NCBI GenBank assembly: GCA_964627305.1
Contig: CAZVHP010000001.1
Span: forward strand, 434,001-498,000
DNA from: WJKG01 sp964627305
GTDB lineage: Bacteria; Zixibacteria; MSB-5A5; GN15; FEB-12
Length of the DNA: 64,000 nucleotides
Reading direction: 5' to 3'
Part shown: piece after piece, positions 51,402 through 59,954 of the stretch
Layout of the letters: each line of letters starts with the position of its first letter
How positions within the stretch are numbered: the first letter of the stretch is position 1
The notes under the pieces: model-generated
What the model saw: only the letters and a program-made list of their open reading frames with translations
The model's database searches: none
What the model was told of the DNA's origin: nothing
Position numbers and translations under genes: made by a program

Positions 51402-52268
51402 CTATATCCCCAGCTTACCGAGTACCTCCGGAATATCATTGAATGTCCGGCAGGGATGCGCCCCAGCCGCCGCAAGAGCATCAAGCTTCTCCCTGGCCGT
51501 GCCCATCTTGCCCTCCACAATCGCGCCCGCGTGACCCATGCGCTTACCGGGAGGAGCAAACATCCCGCCGATCATCGCCAGCACCGGCGTTTTCATCTGG
51601 CTGACTCGTTCACACGCCCTTTCCTCATACACCCCGCCGATCTCGCCGCACATGACCACCGCCCGCGTATCCGGATCCTCCTCAAACTTCCAGAGTATCT
51701 CGTCGAACGTGCTCCCCAGCACCGGGTCGCCTCCCAGCCCCACACAGGTCGACTCGCCATATCCCGACCGCGTCAACGTATCGGCCACATAGTAAGTAAT
51801 CGAACCTGAGCGGCTCACCGTCCCCACCCGCCCCGGCTTGAATGCAATATCGGGCATGATCCCCAGGTTCGCCTGACCCGGCGTGATAACCCCCGCCGTG
51901 TTGCCGCCGATAACCGTGGCGCCATGCGCTATGGCCTCCCGCCGCACGTGCAGCATATCGTGAATGGGTATATGCTCCGGGATGACCACCAGAAAACGCA
52001 CCCCCGCCCGGATCGCCTCGATCGCCGCCTCCTTGACAAACTGCGGCGGCAGGAAGATCACCGATACATCAGCGCCGGTCTCCTTCACACACTCCGCCAC
52101 CGTATCGAAAACCGGCCGATGATGCACCACCTGGCCACCCTTGCCGGGCGTCACCCCGCCGACAATATTGGTGCCGTAGACAATCATTCGCTCGCTATGG
52201 AACTTGCCCGCACCGCCGGTGATTCCCTGCACCATGACCCGCGACTCTCTCGTAACCAGAATAGCCAT
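51402..52268 (-). CDS. sucD: succinyl-CoA ligase alpha subunit
   Basis: This is the catalytic subunit for succinyl-CoA to succinate conversion with nucleotide phosphorylation. The phospho-histidine is His246 in GKRMGHAGAIVEG, the same number as in E. coli SucD. The CoA-binding N-terminus is VMVQGITGGAGKFHSERMI, and GGNTAGVITPGQANLGIMPD is conserved. 288 residues. The start overlaps the sucC stop by one base, so the two subunits are coupled. Confidence 0.96.
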   Translation of the reverse strand: MAILVTRESRVMVQGITGGAGKFHSERMIVYGTNIVGGVTPGKGGQVVHHRPVFDTVAECVKETGADVSVIFLPPQFVKEAAIEAIRAGVRFLVVIPEHIPIHDMLHVRREAIAHGATVIGGNTAGVITPGQANLGIMPDIAFKPGRVGTVSRSGSITYYVADTLTRSGYGESTCVGLGGDPVLGSTFDEILWKFEEDPDTRAVVMCGEIGGVYEERACERVSQMKTPVLAMIGGMFAPPGKRMGHAGAIVEGKMGTAREKLDALAAAGAHPCRTFNDIPEVLGKLGI

Positions 52269-53467
52269 CAGTTACCCCCTTCTGCCTGTCGAGCCAGTTC
52301 CACTGCGCGCCTGGATATCTCCTCGATCGGGGTCTCGATCCCATGTGCCTCGACATGTTGGAACAACTCCGGGTTGGCTGCCTTCTCTTCTTCGAACAAC
52401 CGCACCCCCTCTTCCCACATATTGCCCGTCATGCGCATTACCATCGGCTTGGACAGACCGTGCTCCTTGAGAAACATGATCACCCCCTTCGCGAAATCAT
52501 CGCAGCGCGAAATTCCTCCGAAACGCGCCCCGAATATCGCCTTCACACTGGGGTTTTCCTCGAGCAGCACCAGCATCTTCGCGATCCGCTCAGGCGAGGG
52601 ACCACCTCCCGAATCCATGAAGTTGGCCGGCTGCCCGCCGTAATAGTGAATGAAGTCATTCCCCATGATGCCAAACCCCGCCCCGCCGGGAAACATTCCG
52701 ATATTGCCGTCAAGATCAAGATAGGGGATACCCCACTCGTGCGCCTGGCGCTCACGCTCCGTCATCTCGCCTTCCTCGTGACGGTCTTCGATCCCCATCT
52801 CCTTCACCTCCGGGTGGCGAAACATCGCATCATCATCCAGCGACACACGGCTGTCGGCCGCAATCAGCGCGCCGTCCTCTGTCAGCACCAGCGGGTTGAT
52901 CTCGACCAGCTTGGCATCGCAGGCCAAAAACAGCTTGTGAAGCTGCTGAATGATCCGCGCTCCCTCCTTGAGCAACTCCTGCGGGATGCCTATCTTCTTG
53001 GCCAGCGACAGCGCGTCGAAACCGTACAGCTCATCGGCGATATCCATGGAAAACCGGTGAATCTTCTCCGGCGAGCGCGCCGCCGTCTCCTCAATATCGA
53101 CCCCGCCCTCGCCCGAACCGATCACCACCACCTTGTAGTTGGCCCGGTCAATCGTGACCCCAAGATAATACTCCTGCCTGATCTTCAGCGCCGGCTCGAC
53201 AAGCACGCTGTTGACCGGATAGCCCTTGATTGTCAGCTTGAACAACTCCCGGGCAGTGGTCTTGCCTTCATTGGAGCCGCCCACAACTCTGATTCCCCCG
53301 GCCTTGCCGCGACCACCGGTCAGCACCTGACTTTTCAGCACCACCGGGGCATCCATGTGGCTCACCGCCTCGAATACCTGGTCCGGCGTCCTGGCCAGTT
53401 TGGAAAGCTGAACGGGAATCCCGTATTTCCCGAATAGCTGCTTGCCTTCAAACTCGTACAGTCTCAT
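52268..53467 (-). CDS. sucC: succinyl-CoA ligase beta subunit
   Basis: This nucleotide-binding partner of SucD (399 residues) has an ATP-grasp fold: MRLYEFEGKQLFGKYGIPV, VVLKSQVLTGGRGKAGGIRV, LVEINPLVLTEDGALIAADS and the specificity/CoA region GGAGFGIMGNDFIHYYGG with NFMDSGGGPSPERI. It heads the sucC-sucD pair transcribed on the minus strand. Confidence 0.96.
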   Translation of the reverse strand: MRLYEFEGKQLFGKYGIPVQLSKLARTPDQVFEAVSHMDAPVVLKSQVLTGGRGKAGGIRVVGGSNEGKTTARELFKLTIKGYPVNSVLVEPALKIRQEYYLGVTIDRANYKVVVIGSGEGGVDIEETAARSPEKIHRFSMDIADELYGFDALSLAKKIGIPQELLKEGARIIQQLHKLFLACDAKLVEINPLVLTEDGALIAADSRVSLDDDAMFRHPEVKEMGIEDRHEEGEMTERERQAHEWGIPYLDLDGNIGMFPGGAGFGIMGNDFIHYYGGQPANFMDSGGGPSPERIAKMLVLLEENPSVKAIFGARFGGISRCDDFAKGVIMFLKEHGLSKPMVMRMTGNMWEEGVRLFEEEKAANPELFQHVEAHGIETPIEEISRRAVELARQAEGGN

Positions 53468-53765
53468 GTCTTTCGTGTATCTCGTCTATCTATGAGTGGT
53501 TCATCTTACTTGTCGTACTCTAACGCCCGGCGCCGCTGAACGTAACAACTGCCGTGCTGCATCATCAGCACACCGGAACAGCGGGCCTGACAAATGGTGA
53601 TATGCCATCCCGCGCGACGGTCATCTGGACCGATTCAGCCCAATTTAGGTCTTTCAACCCAAAAGTCAATGCCGGTCGGGTCCCTTCCTGCCTCAACGGT
53701 ACCAGTGCCCACACAGACACACCAGCGCTCGTCATCCCAATGTCGACATGTTGCTGCATTATCTC
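53468..53765. other. intergenic stretch without recognised feature
   Basis: This region between divergent sucC and the barrel-gene promoter holds short open frames on both strands without ribosome sites or recognisable products. Nothing else is seen. Confidence 0.5.
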
Positions 53766-53794
53766 TTGACCCGCACTCTCCTGCCGGGTATTCT
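53766..53794 (+). promoter_or_regulatory. predicted promoter of the interrupted barrel gene
   Basis: TTGACC (53766-53771), 17 bases, TATTCT (53789-53794), about 42 bases before the GTG start. Confidence 0.6.
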
Positions 53795-53835
53795 GCATCA
53801 AGGCACTTCATCAGGTAGTCAAAAGGGAGCGCTCT

Positions 53836-54411
53836 GTGTCTATCAAATGTATCAGCGTTCTTTCTGTCATACTCGTGTTCTCTGTGGCCGGCAGTGTTTT
53901 GTCGTTCGACGGTCAGTGCAAGGGCCCCGTCCTCGGCATTGGCTTCGGCGCAGGATCGGCCCACTTCAGCGGTGATGCAAGCCTTTACAACCGTGCCCGC
54001 GATGTCTCGGAGACCGAGACCGCCACTACCTTGCAGTTCGTCCTTGGCTGGGGCATCGACCATCGTAACATTCTCGCCGTCGAGATGACGGGGAGCGCCT
54101 TCAAGGCTGATCTATTCAAACGCAGTGTCGTCGCTGAAGGCATCACCGGACTCTATTGATACCGCTACTTCGGCAGGGAGGGACGCTCGTGGTTTATTAA
54201 CATGGGGGTGGGGCGCTATGTCTTCAATCCGGAGGACTTCCCCTGCGTCCGGGGACCCGGGTTGCTGGTCGGCGGTGGCTATGAGATCACCCGGCACGGT
54301 CAGGTGCGCTTGGCGGCCATGCTTGCCCGGACAGAACGCACGCTGAATGACCGGAACCTTGATCTGACTCATCAGTCGGTGATACTGACAGTCTCCTGTT
54401 TCGCCTACTGA
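53836..54411 (+). pseudogene. outer-membrane beta-barrel-like gene split by in-frame TGA
   Basis: Translation from GTG 53836 (AAAAGGGA upstream) gives a signal peptide (VLSVILVFSVAGSVLS) and amphipathic strands (GPVLGIGFGAGSAHFSG; TTLQFVLGWGIDHRNILAVE) up to GITGLY, where TGA (54157-54159) stops it. The same frame continues without any shift: YRYFGREGRSWFINMGVGRY, then GPGLLVGGGYEITRHGQVRL and a strand ending SVILTVSCFAY and a stop at 54409. The two parts together make a normal small barrel protein of about 190 residues. The TGA most likely replaced a tryptophan codon (TGG). Recoding or a sequencing error are alternatives. Confidence 0.65.
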
Positions 54412-54450
54412 CACCGAACACGATTGCGGACGCCGAACCTCAGGCTTCAG

Positions 54451-54735
54451 CTCCAACCCCTGCAGTTTCGACAACACGACGCGAAATCAACACCCGCAAT
54501 ATCGCCCGTAACTGTCAGATGAACAGCAAGCATGGGACGGCCCATCCCGCCTCTGGCGGGCTGGCCACCTCCTGTAGGGAAGAATGCCGAAGGCGTTCTG
54601 CCACGTACAACTTCACCCACCGATATCGTCTCTAACCGACAGCTCAGCAGTACGCATGGGGTGCCCCATCCCGGCTCCGGCGGGGTGGGTTTCCTCTTTG
54701 AACGTTCCCGTGCGCGGCAGCCTCTCCCGGCCTGC
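54451..54735 (+). repeat. hairpin-rich dispersed repeat, copy C
   Basis: The copy matches the start of copy B (CCCCTGCAG-type stretch, then AATATCG and GTCAGAT) and contains two versions of hairpin 1: 54541-54563 (partly decayed) and arms CCCATCCCGGC/GGCGGGGTGGG at 54665-54689. A changed hairpin 3 with arms AGAATGCC and GGCGTTCT lies at 54581-54599. The rest of the gap up to 54913 shows no gene, although a frame is open through it into the asparaginase gene. Confidence 0.7.
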
Positions 54736-54913
54736 CCGAGGTCTGGTGAAGGGGCAGGCTACGACGCCCGCTGTCCACATCGAAAGAGTTCGCCAAGGCA
54801 AAGGACCTGTTGAGAAATCCTGGCGAATGCCCCACAACTCCCCGCTGGACAAACCGCCCCAAAACCCTATCTTTCCCCCCGGAACAACAAACCCCAAACT
54901 CAGGCTCGCTCAC

Positions 54914-55924
54914 ATGGCATTCGTCGTAGCTCGACAATTCCGCGGCAACAACATCGAGGCCATCCACTACGCCACCATCGTCGTCGTCGACGCCCGCGGC
55001 AGGATCACCCATGCCCTCGGCGACCCCGAACAACCCTTCATGACCCGCTCCTCCATCAAACCGTTTCAGGTCCTGCCGCTGCTCAACTCCGGCGCCGCCG
55101 ACCGCTATGGCTTCACTTCCCGGCAACTTGCCATCATGTGCGGCTCCCACAACGGCTCCGATGACCACCGCCGGATTGTCATGCAGAACCTCGAGGCCGC
55201 CGGCAACACCCCGAACCTTTTGCAGTGTGGCACCCACTGGCCACTGCAGATGCAACTCGAACAGGACTACCCCGCCAGCGGCGAAGACCGCGACCCCGTT
55301 CGCCACAACTGCTCCGGCAAACACTCCGGCTTTCTGGCGCTCGCCCGCCACATTGGTCAGGAACCGGAAACCTACCTTGATCCCGACTCGGAACTGCAAA
55401 CCAGGGTCCGCCACGCTATCGCCGCCATGACCGACTACCCCGCCGACCGCCTCGTTCCGGCTGTCGATGGCTGCTCGGCCCCCAACTACGCCCTCCCGCT
55501 GTACAACCTCGCCCTCGGCTTCATGCGCCTGGCCACCCTGCAAGGCCCTGACCCCACCACGACCGAGGCCCTCCGACGGGTCCGCGAGGCCATGTGGGCA
55601 CACCCCGAGATGGTCTCCGGCAAGCATCGCATTGACCTCGATGTCATGCGCTCCTTCCCCGGCAATGTCGTCTGCAAGGTCGGCGCCGAGGGAGTGGAGG
55701 GAATCGGTTTCGCCGACCCCCCGATCGGCATCGCTCTGAAAATCCACGATGGCGCCGGACGCGCCCGCCCGCCGGTCATTGTCGAAACCCTCAGGCAACT
55801 GGGAATTATTGACAATATCGCCCGTTTTCCGTTTCTTATGAATAGAGAGCGCCCCCAGGTCAGCAACAACCGCGACCTGCTCACGGGGCACATTGTTGCC
55901 GACTTCAAACTGCGGGAGACATGA
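54914..55924 (+). CDS. L-asparaginase II (Rhizobium-type, Asparaginase_II family)
   Basis: The 336-residue protein matches the Asparaginase_II family, which is unrelated to the E. coli enzymes: VVARQFRGNNIEAIHYATIV, then MTRSSIKPFQVLPLLNSGAA, IMCGSHNGSDDHRRIV, LQCGTHWPL, RHNCSGKHSGFLALA, VPAVDGCSAPNYALPLYNLA and GNVVCKVGAEGVEGIGF. It hydrolyses asparagine to aspartate and ammonia. The frame is open upstream through the repeat; ATG 54914 fits the family start, ATG 54827 is an alternative. It precedes tryptophanase, another amino-acid catabolic gene. Confidence 0.9.
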   Translation: MAFVVARQFRGNNIEAIHYATIVVVDARGRITHALGDPEQPFMTRSSIKPFQVLPLLNSGAADRYGFTSRQLAIMCGSHNGSDDHRRIVMQNLEAAGNTPNLLQCGTHWPLQMQLEQDYPASGEDRDPVRHNCSGKHSGFLALARHIGQEPETYLDPDSELQTRVRHAIAAMTDYPADRLVPAVDGCSAPNYALPLYNLALGFMRLATLQGPDPTTTEALRRVREAMWAHPEMVSGKHRIDLDVMRSFPGNVVCKVGAEGVEGIGFADPPIGIALKIHDGAGRARPPVIVETLRQLGIIDNIARFPFLMNRERPQVSNNRDLLTGHIVADFKLRET

Positions 55925-56132
55925 TGCCTGCCAACTCGGCCATCAGCCACCAGACCGGCCAGCTCGGGCTGGACTACTGCCGACGCCGGGTGAAAAACGT
56001 CCCCTGAAATGCTCCTTCGCTCGCCACGTCGCCATCGGTTGACCAGGCTGAGGCCTGTTGTGAAACCACCGGCGACATCGTATCCCTGAACATCGACCAG
56101 TTACCGAACCCGCGAACAAGGAGCCACCTGAA

Positions 56133-57536
56133 ATGCCGCTCAAACAGCCACCGGAGCCATACCGGATCAAATCCGTCGAACCGATCCGCCTTCTCGACCC
56201 CAAACAACGCGAGCAGCGCCTGCAGCGAGCCAACTACAACGTCTTCAAGATCGATGCCCGCGATATCTACATCGACCTGCTCACCGACTCCGGTACCAGC
56301 GCCATGTCCAACCGCCAGTGGGCCGCCCTGATGATGGGCGATGAGTCCTACGCCGGCGCCGAATCGTTTCGCCACTTCGAAAGCACCGTCAAAGAGATCA
56401 CCGGCCAACGCTTCGTTATCCCCACCCACCAGGGGCGTTCCGCCGAAAACATGATGTTCACCACATGTGTGCGGCGCGGGCAGTACGTACTCAACAATAC
56501 CCACTTCGACACCACCCGCGGCAATACCCTCCACAAGGGCGGTATCCCCGTCGACTTCCCCTGCGCAGAAAGCACCTCACACCAGGAGCACCCCTTCAAG
56601 GGCAACATGGACATCATGCGCCTCGAGGAATTCATCCACCAGCAGGGCGTCGACAAAATCGCTATGGTCATCATGACTATCACCAACAACTCCGTCGGCG
56701 GCCAGCCCGTCTCCATGGAGAACATCCGCCAGACCGCCGCTATCTGCAAACGTCACCACCTGCCGTTCTACTTCGACTGCGCCCGCTTCGCCGAGAACGC
56801 CTTCTTCATCAAGCAGCGCGAGCCCGGCTACGAGAACGCCTCCGTGGCCAGTATCGTCAACGAAATGTTCAGCTATGTCGATGGCGCCATGATGTCCGCC
56901 AAAAAGGACGGCCTCGCCAACATGGGCGGCTTCATCGCTCTCGATGATGAGCAGCTCTATGAGCGCCTGACCGAACTGATGATCCTCATCGAGGGCTTCC
57001 CGACCTATGGTGGCCTCGCCGGGCGCGATATGGAAATCCTCGCCGTCGGCCTCAGGGAAGTGCTCGACGAGGACTACCTCGCCTTCCGCGTCGGTCAGGT
57101 GGCATACTTCGGCCAGCAACTCAAGGCGGCCGGCGCCCCCATTGTCGAGCCGACCGGCGGCCATGCCGTCTTCGTCGATGCCGGACGCTTCCTGCCGCAC
57201 ATCCCCGCCGAACAACTCCCCGGCCAGTCGCTCACCATCGAACTGTACCGACAGGGGGGAGTCCGCGCAGTCGAAATCGGAAGCACCATGTTCGGCGAGA
57301 CCGATCCCGATACCGGCAAGTCAACCACTGCTCCGGCCGAATTGGTGCGCCTGGCCATGCCACGACGCGTCTACACCAACACGCACTATGACTACATTGC
57401 CGATATTGTCGCCGGTATCGCCCGTACCAAGGGTGCCCTGACAGGGTATAAGATCACGCGCCAGCCGCGTTTCCTGCGCCACTTTACCTGTGACCTGGCG
57501 CCCGTGTCAACCACCACGGTCAGCACGGGCTCCTGA
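56133..57536 (+). CDS. tnaA: tryptophanase
   Basis: This PLP lyase degrades tryptophan to indole, pyruvate and ammonia. Motifs: DIYIDLLTDSGTSAMS, PTHQGRSAENMMF, TITNNSVGGQPVS, DCARFAENAFFIK, MMSAKKDGLANMGG (Schiff-base Lys), EGFPTYGGLAGRDME, GGHAVFVDAGRFLPHIPAEQ and RAVEIGSTMFG. Tyrosine phenol-lyase is the main alternative; the C-terminal FLRHFT keeps the histidine typical of tryptophanase, where phenol-lyase has Phe. 467 residues. No TnaC-like leader peptide or tnaB permease was recognised. GCCCGTG and CACGGGC at the 3' end could fold across the stop. Confidence 0.92.
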   Translation: MPLKQPPEPYRIKSVEPIRLLDPKQREQRLQRANYNVFKIDARDIYIDLLTDSGTSAMSNRQWAALMMGDESYAGAESFRHFESTVKEITGQRFVIPTHQGRSAENMMFTTCVRRGQYVLNNTHFDTTRGNTLHKGGIPVDFPCAESTSHQEHPFKGNMDIMRLEEFIHQQGVDKIAMVIMTITNNSVGGQPVSMENIRQTAAICKRHHLPFYFDCARFAENAFFIKQREPGYENASVASIVNEMFSYVDGAMMSAKKDGLANMGGFIALDDEQLYERLTELMILIEGFPTYGGLAGRDMEILAVGLREVLDEDYLAFRVGQVAYFGQQLKAAGAPIVEPTGGHAVFVDAGRFLPHIPAEQLPGQSLTIELYRQGGVRAVEIGSTMFGETDPDTGKSTTAPAELVRLAMPRRVYTNTHYDYIADIVAGIARTKGALTGYKITRQPRFLRHFTCDLAPVSTTTVSTGS

Positions 57537-57635
57537 CAGGAAGTGGGGGAGAGGATCGCGACCGGCGGCCCGTGACCTCAAAGCGGAGATGACACAGCAT
57601 CAACAAAACCCGACCCGAACGGAAGATACGCCCGC

Positions 57636-58235
57636 ATGAAACACACCTTTACCTCGCACCTTCTGGCCTTACTGCTGCTCGGCACCCTGACCGCCTGTGC
57701 CGGCTTCTCCATCGAGCACAACCCCGGCGATGAACGCTCCGATATGACCGACTCCGAGATCACCGCCTCCACCATGCGTACCCAGTGGCGCGAGCTTATC
57801 GAGGACTCAAACCCCCTGCAGATCGCCTTCCTCATGAAAGACCTCGTCGACTCCACCACCGCCTCATACATCCGCTATGGCCAGCGCGTCATCGTCGTCG
57901 AGTGGCGCGACGCCAGTCAACAGCAGGGCGGCCAGGTCCCCGCCGCGCAGATCGCCGATGCCGTCCGCGACTGGAACCGCACCCAGTGGCCCCTGTTGCG
58001 CGCCCACCGCGACAACCTCGGCTATGCCTACCGGCGCGTCAGCGAAACCGGCTACTTCGGCGAGGACATGCTCAGCGCCATGCGCGCCCTGATGGACCAC
58101 TACGACCGCGTCTACGACCAGGTCTTCGAGCCGACCGGCTCGGCCGCGCAGTACCAGCAGCGCCTGTATGACCTCGAGTCCGCCACCGAGACTGCCGCCC
58201 GCGACTACCTCGCCACCCTCCGCAGCTACCAGTAA
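57636..58235 (+). CDS. putative lipoprotein, unknown function
   Basis: The 199-residue product has a lipoprotein signal (LLALLLLGTLTACAGFS) followed by a mostly helical, Gln/Arg/Ala-rich domain with IADAVRDWNRTQWPLLRAHR and DMLSAMRALMDHYDRVYDQV. No family is recognised. It lies 100 bases after tnaA on the same strand, and repeat copy D follows. Confidence 0.6.
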   Translation: MKHTFTSHLLALLLLGTLTACAGFSIEHNPGDERSDMTDSEITASTMRTQWRELIEDSNPLQIAFLMKDLVDSTTASYIRYGQRVIVVEWRDASQQQGGQVPAAQIADAVRDWNRTQWPLLRAHRDNLGYAYRRVSETGYFGEDMLSAMRALMDHYDRVYDQVFEPTGSAAQYQQRLYDLESATETAARDYLATLRSYQ

Positions 58236-58319
58236 CCGCGTCACCCACAACACTCAGCGAAAATCAGAACCCAGCCCCGGACGCGCCGCGATGTCTCCGC
58301 CAACCCGCAACCGGGCACA

Positions 58320-58460
58320 AAGATTGGGGTGCCCTATCCCGCCTCCGGCGGGGTGGGTTTCCGCTCCCGCCCGGCCTGTCCCGTCATGTTCGTGGGCGGC
58401 AGGCGTCCCGCCTGCCCCATCGTGCTCTTGTACGGCAGCACCCCGCCTGCCCCAGCCGTG
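58320..58460 (+). repeat. hairpin-rich dispersed repeat, copy D
   Basis: The copy contains hairpin 1 (58332-58357: a CTATCCCGCC arm with GGCGGGGTGGG) and an exact hairpin 2 (GGCAGGCG 58398-58405 and CGCCTGCC 58409-58416). A partial extra unit follows (CCCGCCTGCCCCAGCC near 58441-58456, like copy B). Hairpin 3 is missing. The remaining intergenic bases up to 58747 show no gene. Confidence 0.7.
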
Positions 58461-58747
58461 AGAAAAACCCCACCCGCATGGAGCGCCCCAAGGCCGCCCC
58501 GAATTTCTCTGGCCGGTCTCTTCTTCGCGATCACATCCCCCCGTGACCCATTTGCGCCTTGACCTGCAATCCCCCCGCACCTATCATGATGCTGTAGAGA
58601 CGCGCTCCCCGATAAGGGTAGGGCAGGTTCCGTCCTCGGGACCTGCCACTTGCCAACATAACCTGCCAATGCGCAGGGTGCAGTGAGAATGTGGGTAGAA
58701 TGAACCCACTATGAATGGTGAGCCACCCCAAGATAGGAGTTCCCCTT

Positions 58748-59581
58748 GTGGATCGGACGTTGAATGCCATTGTGCTGGTCTTCCTGCTTATCATGACCAT
58801 TGCACCATTTGCTCCTGCTCAAACACCAAATGCCAATATTCTCACCAAGGTCTATGCTATTGAAGTACGAAACCAAAGAGCCACGGCGTTTACTGTTGAT
58901 GTGGATGATAGGCAGTACTTGGTGACAGCAGCCCATCTGTTTAGGACCGACTCAATCAACTGGAATGGTGATACGATCAGCGTCCATGCGGAGGTGGACT
59001 CGATTGGTCTATATACAGACTCTGCTTGGCTGAGACTACCAGTCAAGCATGTGCATTCGCCATGTGATTCAGTTGACGTGGCTGTTTTGGCTCTGCCCAT
59101 TCAACTGTCACCTTCGCTCAGACTGGAGCCCACTGCTGACGATCTGGTTTTTGGTCAGGACGTGTTCTTCCTCGGATTTCCTCTAACGGCCATGCTGCGA
59201 ACACCTGATGCCGGGTTGATTAACAGAGGCTTTCCGTTTCCCTTCATAAAGAAGGCGATCCTATCAGCACAGCGCATTGATGAGAACGGTGTGAAGATCT
59301 TCTATCTTGATGGGCACAACAATCGCGGGTTCTCTGGTGGCCCCGCGGTCTTCTGGAATCCCAAAGCCGAGGGCTTCAATGTGTTCGGTGTCGTAGCCGC
59401 TTACATCTCGGAACATGACCGAATTTTCCGAGTGGTTCCTCAGGCAGACTCTACGTACAGGCTGGAGCCGATCCCCGGTGCCGTCTATCAAACAAACACC
59501 GGCATCGTTCTGGTCACAGACATCTCTGTCGCCGTTGACATGATTAGGGCCAATCCGATAGGGGCTAAGCTGTCCCCCTAA
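58748..59581 (+). CDS. secreted trypsin-like serine protease
   Basis: The 277-residue protein has a signal peptide (AIVLVFLLIMTIAPFAPAQ) and the S1/S46-like triad in order: His in YLVTAAHLFR, Asp in SVDVAVLALP and Ser in NRGFSGGPAVFWN. GTG 58748 with AGGAG eight bases upstream is preferred; ATG 58715 is an alternative that lengthens the N-terminus by 11 residues. Base and codon use are visibly more AT-rich than in the neighbours, and a repeat copy lies just upstream, which suggests recent acquisition. Confidence 0.78.
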   Translation: MDRTLNAIVLVFLLIMTIAPFAPAQTPNANILTKVYAIEVRNQRATAFTVDVDDRQYLVTAAHLFRTDSINWNGDTISVHAEVDSIGLYTDSAWLRLPVKHVHSPCDSVDVAVLALPIQLSPSLRLEPTADDLVFGQDVFFLGFPLTAMLRTPDAGLINRGFPFPFIKKAILSAQRIDENGVKIFYLDGHNNRGFSGGPAVFWNPKAEGFNVFGVVAAYISEHDRIFRVVPQADSTYRLEPIPGAVYQTNTGIVLVTDISVAVDMIRANPIGAKLSP

Positions 59582-59887
59582 CCCCCCCTGCACCCCAATT
59601 CACACTTTGCCACCACCAACAGCATAATTCGCCCCCATCACTCGGCTCCCATTCAACACCCTAACCCATTACCACGTCTCATGATAGGGCCGCAAAACCC
59701 CAGTCGCCCACAAAATCGGCCCAAAACTTGCACCACTAAATGCCGATCTAACACGCTAAGAACTTGACTTTTTCCTGGAACTCAAGCACCTTTAAGAACT
59801 TATACGAGATATCGGAGGACCGCATATAGGCTCACGGCTAACGAATTGAATTGTTCGACTCACAACAACGACAGCAAGAAAGACTGA
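59582..59887. other. AT-richer intergenic stretch, no gene seen
   Basis: The region before the PorU-like gene has no supported gene or RNA. It contains TTGACT at about 59765, without a well-spaced -10. Confidence 0.45.
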
Positions 59888-59954
59888 TTGCTGGCCCTGT
59901 TGCCGTAAGCTATGTGCGCTCGGTTAATGGGCCGGGTTGTCAAGGCCCGGTTTT
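59888..59954 (+). promoter_or_regulatory. weak promoter candidate and terminator-like hairpin before porU-like gene
   Basis: TTGCTG (59888-59893), 17 bases, TATGTG (59911-59916) is a weak promoter match. CCGGG (59932-59936) and CCCGG (59946-59950) then form a stem followed directly by TTTT and the ATG at 59955. The only ribosome-like AAGG lies inside this hairpin. Confidence 0.35.

Noticed and set aside
51054..51809. Plus-strand frame of 251 residues opposite DUF4846 and sucD
   Set aside because: Antisense to two supported genes, with Arg/His/Pro-rich shadow composition.
53565..53801. Short minus-strand frame between sucC and the barrel gene
   Set aside because: No ribosome site or family; it overlaps the predicted plus-strand promoter.
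54157..54159. TGA as a selenocysteine codon
   Set aside because: No selenium-insertion genes or clear downstream SECIS hairpin seen; the surrounding barrel strand fits tryptophan better. Not fully excluded.
54584..54913. N-terminal extension of the asparaginase through the repeat
   Set aside because: The extension is repeat-derived and has no counterpart in the family.
56133..57536. Tyrosine phenol-lyase instead of tryptophanase
   Set aside because: The C-terminal LRHFT histidine is typical of tryptophanase.
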